The notes under the pieces were generated by a model. That model searched no databases and was not told where the DNA came from. It saw only the letters and a program-made list of their open reading frames with translations. The translations under genes and the position numbers were made by a program. Positions 8,405-16,119 of a stretch of DNA of 64,000 nucleotides are shown one piece after another. Source of the stretch: Roseovarius atlanticus. GTDB taxonomy: Bacteria; Pseudomonadota; Alphaproteobacteria; Rhodobacterales; Rhodobacteraceae. How positions within the stretch are numbered: the first letter of the stretch is position 1; the number at the start of each line of letters is the position of its first letter. The stretch covers positions 124,001 through 188,000 of the forward strand of contig NZ_LAXJ01000007.1 of assembly GCF_001441615.1 (NCBI RefSeq), written 5' to 3'.

Positions 8405-8743
8405 TCAGCTATCGGCAAGCACCTTGGACCTGTAAAGCGTCAGCCGCAGCGTATTGACCGCGTGCGAAAACCCCAGGCCCAGGCACAGCACCGCCAGCCC
8501 CAACCCGACGAAGAACGCCACCACCGGCGCCTGCGCCAGAAACGGGAACGCCGCCGCGATCAGCAGCACACCGCCCGCGCCGATGGCGCAGAACCCCGTG
8601 GCCACGGTCACCGCCACCAGCCGCGCCGCAGGGCCGGTCTCGGGACAGTCCCGTTGCATCGACCCGATCAGCAGGATCATCCGGGTCAACACCGCCAATG
8701 CGGCCAATGCCAGCCCGATGAAACTCAGTAGAAATACCATCAT
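8405..8743 (-). CDS. Small multi-pass membrane protein
   Basis: A 112-residue protein with about three hydrophobic helices (residues 2-24, 42-70 and 74-98). It is the last gene of a minus-strand cassette, 12 bp after the preceding membrane-protein gene, which itself follows a GbsR/MarR-type regulator. No family recognised. Context suggests it is made under control of that regulator as part of an envelope or stress response. Confidence 0.6.
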   Translation of the reverse strand: MMVFLLSFIGLALAALAVLTRMILLIGSMQRDCPETGPAARLVAVTVATGFCAIGAGGVLLIAAAFPFLAQAPVVAFFVGLGLAVLCLGLGFSHAVNTLRLTLYRSKVLADS

Positions 8744-8755
8744 GTCATGTCTCCT

Positions 8756-9181
8756 TCAGATGGGGCGCGCGTAGAACTCGCGCCGGAAATTGCGATAAAA
8801 GATGCCGAAAACGCCGCCCCAGAGCGGGGCAAAGATCAGGCCGAACCCGGCTAATATGACGAATCCTTCCGCCGCGCTCTCGCCGCCGGTCACACGCAGG
8901 TACAGCAGGAAGAGGCCCGCCGGCACGCCATAGCTGACCAGCGCCAGCCCCGCGATGCGCAAGGGTTCCGGCGGCCTGCGGCCCAGGTCCCATAGCAGCA
9001 CCGGCACCCCGATCGCCAGATAGAACGGCCCGCCCAGCACCACCGCGAAGACCGGGATGCCCAAGGCCCAGAAGCCCCCGGCGGCCACCGCCAGCGGTGC
9101 GCCGATCAACGCGAAAAAGAACGCCACGGGATCAACAACGTAGGTCTCTCGAATTTTTATGTTTGCAGTTATTTCTGTCAT
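8756..9181 (-). CDS. Membrane protein in GbsR-type cassette
   Basis: A 141-residue, four-helix membrane protein with a short cytosolic N-terminus (TANIKIRETYVVDPVAFFFALIG) and aromatic C-terminal helices (FGIFYRNFRREFY). No family recognised. Its start codon (9179-9181) sits inside an inverted repeat ATTTCTGT-CATG-AGTGAAAT (9171-9190) that closely resembles the palindrome in front of the regulator gene 24 bp upstream. A repressor bound there could block initiation or transcript extension. Confidence 0.6.
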   Translation of the reverse strand: MTEITANIKIRETYVVDPVAFFFALIGAPLAVAAGGFWALGIPVFAVVLGGPFYLAIGVPVLLWDLGRRPPEPLRIAGLALVSYGVPAGLFLLYLRVTGGESAAEGFVILAGFGLIFAPLWGGVFGIFYRNFRREFYARPI

Positions 9182-9190
9182 GAGTGAAAT
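9171..9190. promoter_or_regulatory. Second operator-like inverted repeat, overlapping a start codon
   Basis: ATTTCTGT (9171-9178) and AGTGAAAT (9183-9190) flank CATG. The left half is identical to the left half of the palindrome at 9755-9774. The right half differs at two positions, and the following bases (ATCCAG versus ATCAG) are also alike. It overlaps the start codon of the membrane gene at 9181. Confidence 0.55.
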
Positions 9191-9205
9191 ATCCAGCCAA
9201 ATTTT

Positions 9206-9739
9206 TTATCCCGATTTGCCTTTCGGCAGGAACTTCGCGACCCGCGCGCCCAGCTTCACCGCGCTCAGCTGCACCGCACGCGGCAGGCGCGACACGTCGC
9301 GGTACCAGTCGTCGAAGAGCTGCATCGTCTCCAACGTCTCGCGGATACGTCCGCGCACCTTCTTGGGCGTGCCATCGGTCTCCGCCTCCTCGGCCACCGC
9401 CTTCAGCGCGGCCAGGGTCGGCGCGTATTCCCGCTCCCGTCGTCCCTCGATCACCACGGTGACAAGGTCGAACATGTCCCGAACGGATGTAAAATGATCC
9501 CGCCGGTCGCCCAGTTGCCGGCTGACCTTCACCAGCTTCCAGGCCTGCAATTCCTTGAGGCCGTTCGACACGTTCGACCGCGCAAGGTTCAACGTCTCGC
9601 TAATGTCCTCTGCCGTCATCGGGTCCGGCATGACGTGCAGCAACGCGTGAATCTGCGCGACCGAGCGGTTGACACCCCATTTCGCGCCCATCTCCCCCCA
9701 GTGAAGGATGAAGTTCTGCGTGGCGGGTGAAAGCTCCAT
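9206..9739 (-). CDS. GbsR/MarR-type transcriptional regulator
   Basis: A 177-residue DNA-binding protein. Residues about 20-80 form a winged helix-turn-helix (VAQIHALLHVMPDPMTAEDISETLNLARSNV in two parts, then GLKELQAWKLVKVSRQLGDRRDHF as wing), matching GbsR-like MarR relatives. In other bacteria these respond to choline, betaine or osmotic and envelope conditions. The C-terminal part is helical, probably for dimerisation. A perfect palindrome lies 15-34 nt upstream of the start (9755-9774), consistent with autoregulation. The two downstream genes encode small membrane proteins, probably its targets. The inducer is unknown. Confidence 0.8.
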   Translation of the reverse strand: MELSPATQNFILHWGEMGAKWGVNRSVAQIHALLHVMPDPMTAEDISETLNLARSNVSNGLKELQAWKLVKVSRQLGDRRDHFTSVRDMFDLVTVVIEGRREREYAPTLAALKAVAEEAETDGTPKKVRGRIRETLETMQLFDDWYRDVSRLPRAVQLSAVKLGARVAKFLPKGKSG

Positions 9740-9754
9740 GGCGTGATTCCATTA

Positions 9755-9774
9755 ATTTCTGTTGTGACAGAAAT
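9755..9774. promoter_or_regulatory. Operator-like palindrome upstream of the GbsR-type regulator
   Basis: ATTTCTGT (9755-9762) and ACAGAAAT (9767-9774) form a perfect 8-bp inverted repeat around TGTG, ending 15 nt from the regulator start codon. Its place and symmetry fit an autoregulatory site, and a near copy occurs at 9171-9190. Confidence 0.65.
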
Positions 9775-9865
9775 ATCAGAAAAAACGGAAAAGTCAAGCG
9801 CTGCCTGACTGCGATGGACTTCATTGGAAACAACCGGGTGCTAGCAGCACCTCGCGCGGCGCTTA

Positions 9866-10471
9866 TCACTTCTGCCCGATCTTCGGCTCCGTCCCGTCCC
9901 GCAGCCGCCGGATATTGGCGGCGTGCCGCAAAAAGATGAACAGCGTCAGGACGATGCCCAGCACGAACAGTTCCCGGTATCCCAGGAACACCATCCAGAT
10001 CGTCGACAGCGCCGCCATATAGATCGCCGCCATGCTGGAAATCCGCGTCGCCGCCGCCGCCACCAGCCAGCTCAGGCAGCACGCGATCCCCACCGGCCAG
10101 GCCAGCGCCAGCATGATGCCCAGGAACGTGGCCACCCCCTTGCCGCCGCGAAACGCCAGCCATACCGGATAGCAATGCCCTGCAAAGGCGGCGAGCCCGG
10201 CCAGTTGCGCGGCATCCTCGCCAGCCATCGCCCGCGCCAGCAGCACGGCGACAGCGCCCTTGCCACCGTCCAGGATCAGCGTCGCCGCCGCTCCCAGCTT
10301 GTTACCAGTGCGTAACACGTTGGTGGCCCCGATATTGCCCGACCCGATGTTGCGAAGGTTGCCCAGGCCCAGAACACGGGCCACCACCATCCCGAACGGG
10401 ATCGACCCCATCAGGTACCCAATGACGCCCCACAAGGCGAGAACGGTCAAACTGGACTGTAAATCAGGCAT
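9866..10471 (-). CDS. plsY: Glycerol-3-phosphate acyltransferase PlsY
   Basis: A 201-residue inner-membrane enzyme that transfers an acyl group from acyl-phosphate to glycerol-3-phosphate, the first step of phospholipid synthesis in bacteria lacking PlsB. The three conserved PlsY motifs are visible: GSIPFG near residue 22, RNIGSGNIGATNVLR near 40-54, and HCYPVWLAFRGGKGVATFLG near 98-117. Five or so hydrophobic helices and the length fit the family. The start overlaps the end of the dihydroorotase-like gene by 8 nt, so it is likely co-expressed with it. Confidence 0.93.
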   Translation of the reverse strand: MPDLQSSLTVLALWGVIGYLMGSIPFGMVVARVLGLGNLRNIGSGNIGATNVLRTGNKLGAAATLILDGGKGAVAVLLARAMAGEDAAQLAGLAAFAGHCYPVWLAFRGGKGVATFLGIMLALAWPVGIACCLSWLVAAAATRISSMAAIYMAALSTIWMVFLGYRELFVLGIVLTLFIFLRHAANIRRLRDGTEPKIGQK

Positions 10472-11750
10472 TTAAGTTCTCGTAAACCACAGTCCCGGAA
10501 ACATAGGTCGCAAGGACCCTACCCTGCAAGCGTTGCCCGTCAAACGGCGTATTTTTCGATTTCGAGCGCAGCGTCCAGCGGTCCAGAACGAACGGCACAT
10601 CGGCGTCAAAAAGAACCAGGTCCGCCGGGGCCCCCTCGGCAAGGCGCCCCGCTTCCAGCCCCAGCCGCTTGGCCGGGTTCAACGCCAGCGCCCGGAACAG
10701 GCAAGGCAGGCCAAGTTCTCCCGAATGGTAGAGCCGCAACGCCGCCGGCAGCAGGGTTTCCAGCGCAACAGCCCCGCTCGCCGCCTCCTCGAAGGGCAGG
10801 CGCTTGGACTCCTCGTCCTGCGGTGTGTGCATCGACCCGATGATGTCGATGCTGCCGTCCCGCACGGCCTCGACCATGGCGCGGCGGTCGTCCTCGGACC
10901 GCAGCGGCGGCTTGACCTTGAAGAAGGTGCGATAGTCCGCCACGTCCAGCTCGTTCAGCGTCAGGTGATGGATCGACGTGCCCGCCGTCACGTCCAGCCC
11001 CGCCGCGCGCGCGCGCTCCAGCGCCGGCAGGCTGACGGCGGTGGTCACCTGGTCGATGTGATATTTGGCGCCCGTCGCCTCGACCAGCGCAAGGTCGCGC
11101 TCCAGCCCCATGCGCTCGGCCACCGTGCCCACCCCCGGCAAACCGCGTAACGAGGCGAACTTGCCGCTTGTCGCCGCCGCCCCGGCGCTCAGCCCCGGAT
11201 CCTGCACATGCCCGATCACCAGCGCGCCCAGGCTGCGCGCATAGGTCAGCGCCCGGCTCAGCACCTTGTTGTCGGCCACCACGTGATCGCAATCGGTAAA
11301 GGCCACCGCACCGGCATCCATCAGGAACCCGATCTCGGTCATCTCTCGCCCCTCGCGCCCCTTGGTCAGCGCCGCCATGGGCAGCACATTCACCGGCGCC
11401 GCCTCGTTGGCGCGGCGCGCAACGAATTCCAGCGTCTCGGGGCTGTCGATCGCCGGAGCCGTGTCGGGCCGGGTGATCATCGTCGTCACGCCTCCCGCAG
11501 CCGCCGCCGCCCCGGCGCTGCGATAACTTTCCTTGTGCCGCTCGCCCGGCTCGCAGACCTTGACGCCCAGATCCACTATGCCCGGCGCCAGGAACTTGCC
11601 ACCACAATCGACCCGCTCACCTGCCTTGCTCGGAGCATCTTCGCGTCCACGGGCGGCAATGCGGCCCTCCTCGACCAGCAGCCAGCCCTCGGTCACCTCT
11701 CCCGCCTCTGGATCGACCAGCCGGGCGTTCTGAAACAGCACCGTCGTCAT
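10464..11750 (-). CDS. pyrC: Inactive dihydroorotase homologue (PyrC'-like)
   Basis: A 428-residue amidohydrolase-superfamily protein aligned along its whole length with class I dihydroorotase. Key catalytic positions are changed. The metal-binding HxH that should follow LAPGIVDL is GVK (residues 62-64). The TDHAPH motif that supplies the catalytic aspartate reads SMHTPQ (306-311). The substrate-binding MPNT region is TRPDT. Other histidines (181, 231) remain. In Pseudomonas, a similarly inactive PyrC' is needed to assemble aspartate carbamoyltransferase, and pyrB lies just upstream here. I infer a structural partner of PyrB; an active dihydroorotase should be elsewhere. It starts in an ATGA overlap with the PH-like gene. 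The symbol is by homology only. Confidence 0.85.
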   Translation of the reverse strand: MTTVLFQNARLVDPEAGEVTEGWLLVEEGRIAARGREDAPSKAGERVDCGGKFLAPGIVDLGVKVCEPGERHKESYRSAGAAAAAGGVTTMITRPDTAPAIDSPETLEFVARRANEAAPVNVLPMAALTKGREGREMTEIGFLMDAGAVAFTDCDHVVADNKVLSRALTYARSLGALVIGHVQDPGLSAGAAATSGKFASLRGLPGVGTVAERMGLERDLALVEATGAKYHIDQVTTAVSLPALERARAAGLDVTAGTSIHHLTLNELDVADYRTFFKVKPPLRSEDDRRAMVEAVRDGSIDIIGSMHTPQDEESKRLPFEEAASGAVALETLLPAALRLYHSGELGLPCLFRALALNPAKRLGLEAGRLAEGAPADLVLFDADVPFVLDRWTLRSKSKNTPFDGQRLQGRVLATYVSGTVVYENLNA

Positions 11751-12277
11751 GCACTCTGCCTTTCCTGAACCTGCCGCATCAGACGCAGCACCGTCTCGGC
11801 CTCCGCGATCCGCTCGAACCCGATGTCGACGCGGTAATGCCCGTTCTTGCGCCGCCGCATCTCGTGGTCGAACATGATCGACCCGGGCGAGCCTTCGCGG
11901 CACTCCAGCCGCGTCTGCTCCGTGATCGGATAGCTTTTCAGCGTCCGCCCCTGCAACGGCAGATCCCGCGCGATAAAGGCCCGCCTGTCGGTCAGCGTGT
12001 ACCACGTGTGCCGCCGTTTCCAAGGCTCCCAGAAGATCCCGCCAAAGGCGATCCCCAGCCCGACTGAGAAATGGATCAGGCCGAACATCCAGAACAGGCC
12101 ACCCGCCTGCGCCGCCATCACCATCCAGAACAGCGCAAACCCCGCGAAGAACAAGCCGAACACCAGCGCCACGGCATTTGCGGCCCGGAACGTGATGCCC
12201 GGATCGGGCCGCCCCTGCCACAACACCTTTTCACCGGGGGCAAGAATACCTTCCCACTCGTCCCGTGGGGTGGTCAT
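11747..12277 (-). CDS. Membrane protein with PH-like domain
   Basis: A 176-residue protein opening with EGILAPGEKVLWQGRPDP, a phrase typical of bacterial PH-domain (bPH2-like) membrane proteins. Two hydrophobic helices follow (about residues 30-50 and 58-80), then a beta-rich region (TWYTLTDRRAFIARDLPLQGRTLKSYPI). It overlaps the pyrC-like gene by ATGA. It has no known link with pyrimidine synthesis; co-location between pyrB and the inactive dihydroorotase suggests shared expression. Function unknown. Confidence 0.65.
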   Translation of the reverse strand: MTTPRDEWEGILAPGEKVLWQGRPDPGITFRAANAVALVFGLFFAGFALFWMVMAAQAGGLFWMFGLIHFSVGLGIAFGGIFWEPWKRRHTWYTLTDRRAFIARDLPLQGRTLKSYPITEQTRLECREGSPGSIMFDHEMRRRKNGHYRVDIGFERIAEAETVLRLMRQVQERQSA

Positions 12278-12353
12278 GGCCGCGCCTCCACCATCCGCGC
12301 GCGCTTGTCAGGTCCCAGCTCCGCCTGCGGCACCATCACGGAAACGGCGTCGC

Positions 12354-12911
12354 TCACGCGGCCACCCACACCACGATAGCGGTCAGCACGAACAGGACCA
12401 GCAGAGCGATCATCGCCACCCGGCCCGACATCGCCGCATCCGATTTCTTCTTGGGCTCGGGCGTGTCGTCGTCTTCCGTTGCGGGCGCCACCTGCGCCCC
12501 TGCACTCGGCAGCGGATCGAACTGCACCGGCGCCTTGTCCTCGTTGAACGTCGCCACCAGCCGCAGCGGCGCGCGGGGTGTCAGCACCTGTGCCTCGCCT
12601 CCGAACGCCCCCGATCCCACGACCAGCACCGTGCCTTTCAGGCCCTCGATCTGCACATGCGCATCTTCCAGATCGTGCGACGACACGCCCATCCCCTGCT
12701 CCAGATACTGGCTCAGGCCATACCCTTCCAGGTCCTCGATTTGCATCATGTCGACATAATGCGGATCAAGGCTCTCTGCTCCCAGCGCGTCCTTCAGCGG
12801 CCAGCTGCCGTTGCGACGGTTGAACGCTTCGGCCTCCGCGCGGGTCAGGTCCACGTCAAAGACGCGCACAACGCCGCTCTCGCTTTCACGGATCTCGATC
12901 CGGTCGCTCAT
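12354..12911 (-). CDS. Tail-anchored hypothetical protein downstream of pyrB
   Basis: A 185-residue protein. Residues 1-125 are soluble with alternating beta strands ([39 protein letters not shown]). A Pro/Glu/Asp linker and a single C-terminal membrane helix ([20 protein letters not shown]) follow, so the protein is probably anchored by its tail. The ATG at 12911 overlaps the pyrB stop (ATGA), indicating translational coupling. Longer in-frame starts would lie inside pyrB and are not needed. I recognise no family. Confidence 0.6.
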   Translation of the reverse strand: MSDRIEIRESESGVVRVFDVDLTRAEAEAFNRRNGSWPLKDALGAESLDPHYVDMMQIEDLEGYGLSQYLEQGMGVSSHDLEDAHVQIEGLKGTVLVVGSGAFGGEAQVLTPRAPLRLVATFNEDKAPVQFDPLPSAGAQVAPATEDDDTPEPKKKSDAAMSGRVAMIALLVLFVLTAIVVWVAA

Positions 12912-13858
12912 GCCATCACCTCCTTGGGTTTCGCCCTCAGGTTCCGCGCCAGCAGGTCCATCGCGGCCATGCGTACGGCGACGCCCATCTCGACCTGCTC
13001 CTGGATCACGCTGCGATTGATGTCGTCCGCGATCTCGCCGTCGATCTCCACGCCCCGGTTCATCGGCCCGGGATGCATCACGATGGCATCCGCCTTGGCG
13101 TGGCCCAGCTTCTCGGCATCCAGGCCGTAGCGGTGGTAATATTCCCGCTCGCTGGGAATGAACCCGCCATCCATCCGCTCGCGTTGCAGGCGCAGCATCA
13201 TCACCACGTCGACGTCGCGCAACCCCTCGCGCATGTCCTCGAACACCTCGACGCCGAATTCGGAAATCCCCGCCGGCATCAGGGTCGACGGCCCCACCAG
13301 CCGCACGCGGTTTTCCATCTTGCCCAAAAGGATGATGTTCGACCGCGCCACGCGGGAATGCGCGATATCCCCGCAAATCGCGATGCTCAACCGATGCAGC
13401 CGGCCCTTGGCGCGCCGTATCGTCAGTGCATCCAACAGCGCCTGCGTGGGATGCTCATGCCGCCCGTCGCCCGCATTCAGCACCGCGCAGTTGACCTTCT
13501 GCGACAGCAGGTCCACCGCCCCCGACTGCGGATGCCGCACCACCAGCAGGTCGGGATGCATGGCGTTCAGCGTCATCGCCGTGTCGATCAGCGTCTCGCC
13601 CTTCTTGATCGAACTGGCCTGCATCGCCATGTTCATCACGTCCGCCCCCAACCGCTTGCCCGCCAGTTCGAAACTGGCCTGCGTCCGGGTGGAGTTTTCA
13701 AAGAACATGTTGATCTGCGTCAGCCCCGCCAGCGCGTCGCTGTGTTTCTGATCGCGTCGGTTCAGGTCCACGTACCGGTCCGACAGATCGAGGATGGTGG
13801 AAATATCCGACGGCGCCAGGGGCTCGATCCCCAGAAGATGCGCGTGTTGAAAAGCCAT
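12908..13858 (-). CDS. pyrB: Aspartate carbamoyltransferase catalytic subunit
   Basis: A 316-residue enzyme that condenses carbamoyl phosphate and aspartate, the committed step of pyrimidine synthesis. The carbamoyl-phosphate loop [13 protein letters not shown] (STRT at residues 56-59) and the [10 protein letters not shown] motif are intact. The usual STRTR reads STRTQ at its last position. The C-terminal [13 protein letters not shown] is typical. The partner regulatory subunit PyrI is absent; the downstream inactive dihydroorotase probably fills an assembly role. A repeat-bearing gap separates it from the divergent glycosylase gene. Confidence 0.93.
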   Translation of the reverse strand: MAFQHAHLLGIEPLAPSDISTILDLSDRYVDLNRRDQKHSDALAGLTQINMFFENSTRTQASFELAGKRLGADVMNMAMQASSIKKGETLIDTAMTLNAMHPDLLVVRHPQSGAVDLLSQKVNCAVLNAGDGRHEHPTQALLDALTIRRAKGRLHRLSIAICGDIAHSRVARSNIILLGKMENRVRLVGPSTLMPAGISEFGVEVFEDMREGLRDVDVVMMLRLQRERMDGGFIPSEREYYHRYGLDAEKLGHAKADAIVMHPGPMNRGVEIDGEIADDINRSVIQEQVEMGVAVRMAAMDLLARNLRAKPKEVMA

Positions 13859-13920
13859 GCCACCGCTCCGTCGTCAAATACCTGCGCGCTTATAGGAAAG
13901 CCCGGCGCGTGGGGCAAGCG

Positions 13921-13982
13921 TAGGGTGGGGTTCACCCCACCACCCGCATGACCGGACGCGTAGGGTGGGGTTTCACCCCACC
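13921..13982. repeat. Two copies of a TAGGGTGGGG inverted repeat
   Basis: Two direct copies of a hairpin-forming unit lie at 13921-13941 and 13961-13982. Each starts TAGGGTGGGG and ends ACCCCACC, so GGTGGGGT pairs with ACCCCACC around a loop of two or three bases. A third copy is at 61039-61060. They lie between the divergent pyrB and glycosylase genes. Similar GTAGGGTGGG elements are scattered in many bacterial genomes; the role is unknown. Confidence 0.8.
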
Positions 13983-14078
13983 TGTTCCACCACTTGGCCA
14001 CACCCCGCAACCCAGGCGATCCGGCCCGACCAGCAACCCACCTTCCCCCTTCCCGCTACACACGCTAACCTCCGCCCC

Positions 14079-14861
14079 ATGACCGCCCCCTTGGATTCGC
14101 ACACCGTCCTTGCCCTGCTCGATTGGCAGATCGACCTTGGCGCGACCGAGGCGATCGGCGACACACCCGTGAACCGCTACGAGGCGCCAGAGCGGCTGGT
14201 ACCGGCCAAAAAACCCGACGCAGCGCCCCCGATCCCCGCCAAGACGCTCGAGGCCGACACTGTCGCCGAGGCCGGGTTCGCCGCCGCCGACGCAGGCTCC
14301 CTCGACGCGCTCAAATCCGCCCTCGCGGCGTTCGAGCACTGCGATCTGAAACGCGGCGCGCGCAATCTGGTGTTCTCCGACGGCCACCCCTCGGCCCGCC
14401 TGATGATCATCGGCGAGGCCCCGGGCCGCGACGAGGACCAGCAGGGCAAACCCTTCGTCGGCCGCGCCGGGCAGCTTCTGGACAGGATGCTGGCCGCCAT
14501 CGGCCTGTCACGACAGAACGACGACCCCGCGACCGGCGCCTACATCACCAACATCCTGCCCTGGCGCCCGCCGCAGAACCGCGATCCGAACCCGCAGGAA
14601 ATCGCCATGATGCTGCCCTTCGTGGAACGCCACGTGCAACTGGCCGACCCCGAGGTGATCGTGCTCATGGGCAATATCAGCTGCCAGGCGGCCTTGGGCC
14701 AACGCGGCATCACCCGCCTGCGCGGCCAGTGGACCCAAGCCTTTGGAAAACCCGCTCTGCCGATGTTCCATCCCGCATATCTGCTGCGCAAACCGCATGA
14801 GAAACGCGCAGCCTGGGCCGACCTGCTCGACCTTCAGGCCCGCCTCGAAGGAAACACATGA
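14079..14861 (+). CDS. Uracil-DNA glycosylase, family-4-like without Fe-S cysteines
   Basis: A 260-residue DNA repair protein expected to excise uracil from DNA. GEAPGRDEDQQGKPFVGRAGQLLDRML carries the catalytic/uracil-pocket motif of family 4 and HPAYLLR the second conserved motif. Family 4 enzymes hold a 4Fe-4S cluster through four cysteines. Only one equivalent is seen here (HCDLKR); the others are replaced (PWRPP where KCRPP is expected, IAMMLPF instead of a cysteine). So it probably belongs to the cluster-less alphaproteobacterial branch. The start is the ATG at 14079; upstream codons run through the repeats. It overlaps the next gene by ATGA. Confidence 0.82.
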   Translation: MTAPLDSHTVLALLDWQIDLGATEAIGDTPVNRYEAPERLVPAKKPDAAPPIPAKTLEADTVAEAGFAAADAGSLDALKSALAAFEHCDLKRGARNLVFSDGHPSARLMIIGEAPGRDEDQQGKPFVGRAGQLLDRMLAAIGLSRQNDDPATGAYITNILPWRPPQNRDPNPQEIAMMLPFVERHVQLADPEVIVLMGNISCQAALGQRGITRLRGQWTQAFGKPALPMFHPAYLLRKPHEKRAAWADLLDLQARLEGNT

Positions 14862-15463
14862 AGATCCTCGCCTTCTCCGACCTCCATATGGCACGCGCCC
14901 GAGCTGCCGAACTAGTAGCTGCCAGCGCCGAAGCTGACCTCGTCATCGGCGCGGGCGATTTCTGCAATCACCGCGCCGGACTGGACGAGGCGATGGAAAT
15001 GCTGTCGGGCATCACCGCGCCCATAATCGCCGTCCCCGGCAATGCCGAAAGCGCGGAAGAGTTGCGCGCCGCAGCGCTGCCCAACATGACCGTTCTGCAT
15101 GGCGAGGCGACCACATGGGACGACCTGACCGTGTTCGGCCTGGGCTACGGCGTGCCGACCACGCCCTTCGGCTCATGGTCCTGCGATCTGGACGAGGACG
15201 CGGCCGCGGCTCTGCTCTCGCACTGTGAAATGGCCGACATCCTGGTGCTGCATTCCCCGCCCAAGGGCGTGGCCGACCTCACCTCGAATGACCTCTCCGT
15301 CGGGTCCACGGCGATCCGCGACGCCATCGCCCGGATCCAGCCGCAACTGGCCGTCTGTGGCCACATCCACGACAGCTGGGGCAAGACGGGCATGATAGGC
15401 GCGACCAGGGTGGTCAATCTCGGCCCGCGCCCCAACTGGTTCGACATCACTCCCGGTTCCTGA
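14858..15463 (+). CDS. Metallophosphoesterase
   Basis: A 201-residue calcineurin-like phosphoesterase. The metal motifs are in order: FSDLH (residues 6-10), GAGDFCNH (about 31-38, where the family has GD), VPGNAES (GN motif), LHSPPKG and CGHIHDSWG (GHxH). The substrate is unknown; small members of this group act on nucleotides or phosphoproteins. It is translationally coupled to the glycosylase through ATGA and 17 bp upstream of moaB, so the three may form a unit. Confidence 0.8.
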   Translation: MKILAFSDLHMARARAAELVAASAEADLVIGAGDFCNHRAGLDEAMEMLSGITAPIIAVPGNAESAEELRAAALPNMTVLHGEATTWDDLTVFGLGYGVPTTPFGSWSCDLDEDAAAALLSHCEMADILVLHSPPKGVADLTSNDLSVGSTAIRDAIARIQPQLAVCGHIHDSWGKTGMIGATRVVNLGPRPNWFDITPGS

Positions 15464-15480
15464 AAGCACGCCCCAACACC

Positions 15481-16023
15481 ATGTCCAAGATCGACGACAC
15501 CAAGGAATTCATCCCGGTCCGCATCGCCGTGCTGACCGTCTCCGACAGCCGTGACCTCAGCCAGGACCGCTCGGGCGCCGTGCTGGTAGACCGGATCGAG
15601 GCGGCGGGCCACATCCTCGCCGACCGCATGGTCGTCCGCGACGAGCGCGACCAGATCACCGAACAGTTGCGCGAATGGATCGCCAGCCCCGAAATCGACG
15701 TGGTAATCTCAACCGGCGGCACCGGCCTCACGGGCCGCGACGTCACGGTCGAGGCGCACAGGGACGTCTATGAAAAGGAAATCGACGCGTTCGGCACGGT
15801 CTTCACCATCGTGTCGATGAAAAAGATCGGCACCTCCGCCGTGCAATCCCGCGCCACGGGCGGCGTGGCGAACGGCACCTATCTTTTCGCCCTGCCCGGC
15901 AGCCCCGGCGCCTGCAAGGATGCATGGGACGAAATCCTGTCCTACCAGTTCGATTACCGCCACAGCCCCTGCAATTTCGTCGAAATAATGCCACGTCTGG
16001 ACGAACATTTGCGACGGAAGTGA
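15481..16023 (+). CDS. moaB: Molybdenum cofactor biosynthesis protein MoaB
   Basis: A 180-residue MoaB/MogA-family protein that adenylylates molybdopterin or helps in molybdenum insertion. The motif STGGTGLTGRDVT (TGGTG binding loop), TVSDSRD near the N-terminus and LPGSPGACKDAWDEIL at the C-terminus are diagnostic. The length suits MoaB rather than the longer MoeA or eukaryotic fusions. No other molybdopterin gene is nearby. Confidence 0.9.
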   Translation: MSKIDDTKEFIPVRIAVLTVSDSRDLSQDRSGAVLVDRIEAAGHILADRMVVRDERDQITEQLREWIASPEIDVVISTGGTGLTGRDVTVEAHRDVYEKEIDAFGTVFTIVSMKKIGTSAVQSRATGGVANGTYLFALPGSPGACKDAWDEILSYQFDYRHSPCNFVEIMPRLDEHLRRK

Positions 16024-16119
16024 CCTTTGGCCGCGTATCAGCCCCATGAAACCTTGCCGCGGGCGTCTATCTTTATGGTATGACTGCCCCGCGCCAAGTG
16101 GCTTAAAAGGTTGATCTGA

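Noticed and set aside
13921..13982. CRISPR-like array from repeated units
   Set aside because: Only two units lie together and the spacer between them is 19 bp; no cas gene is near. It is a hairpin repeat, not CRISPR.
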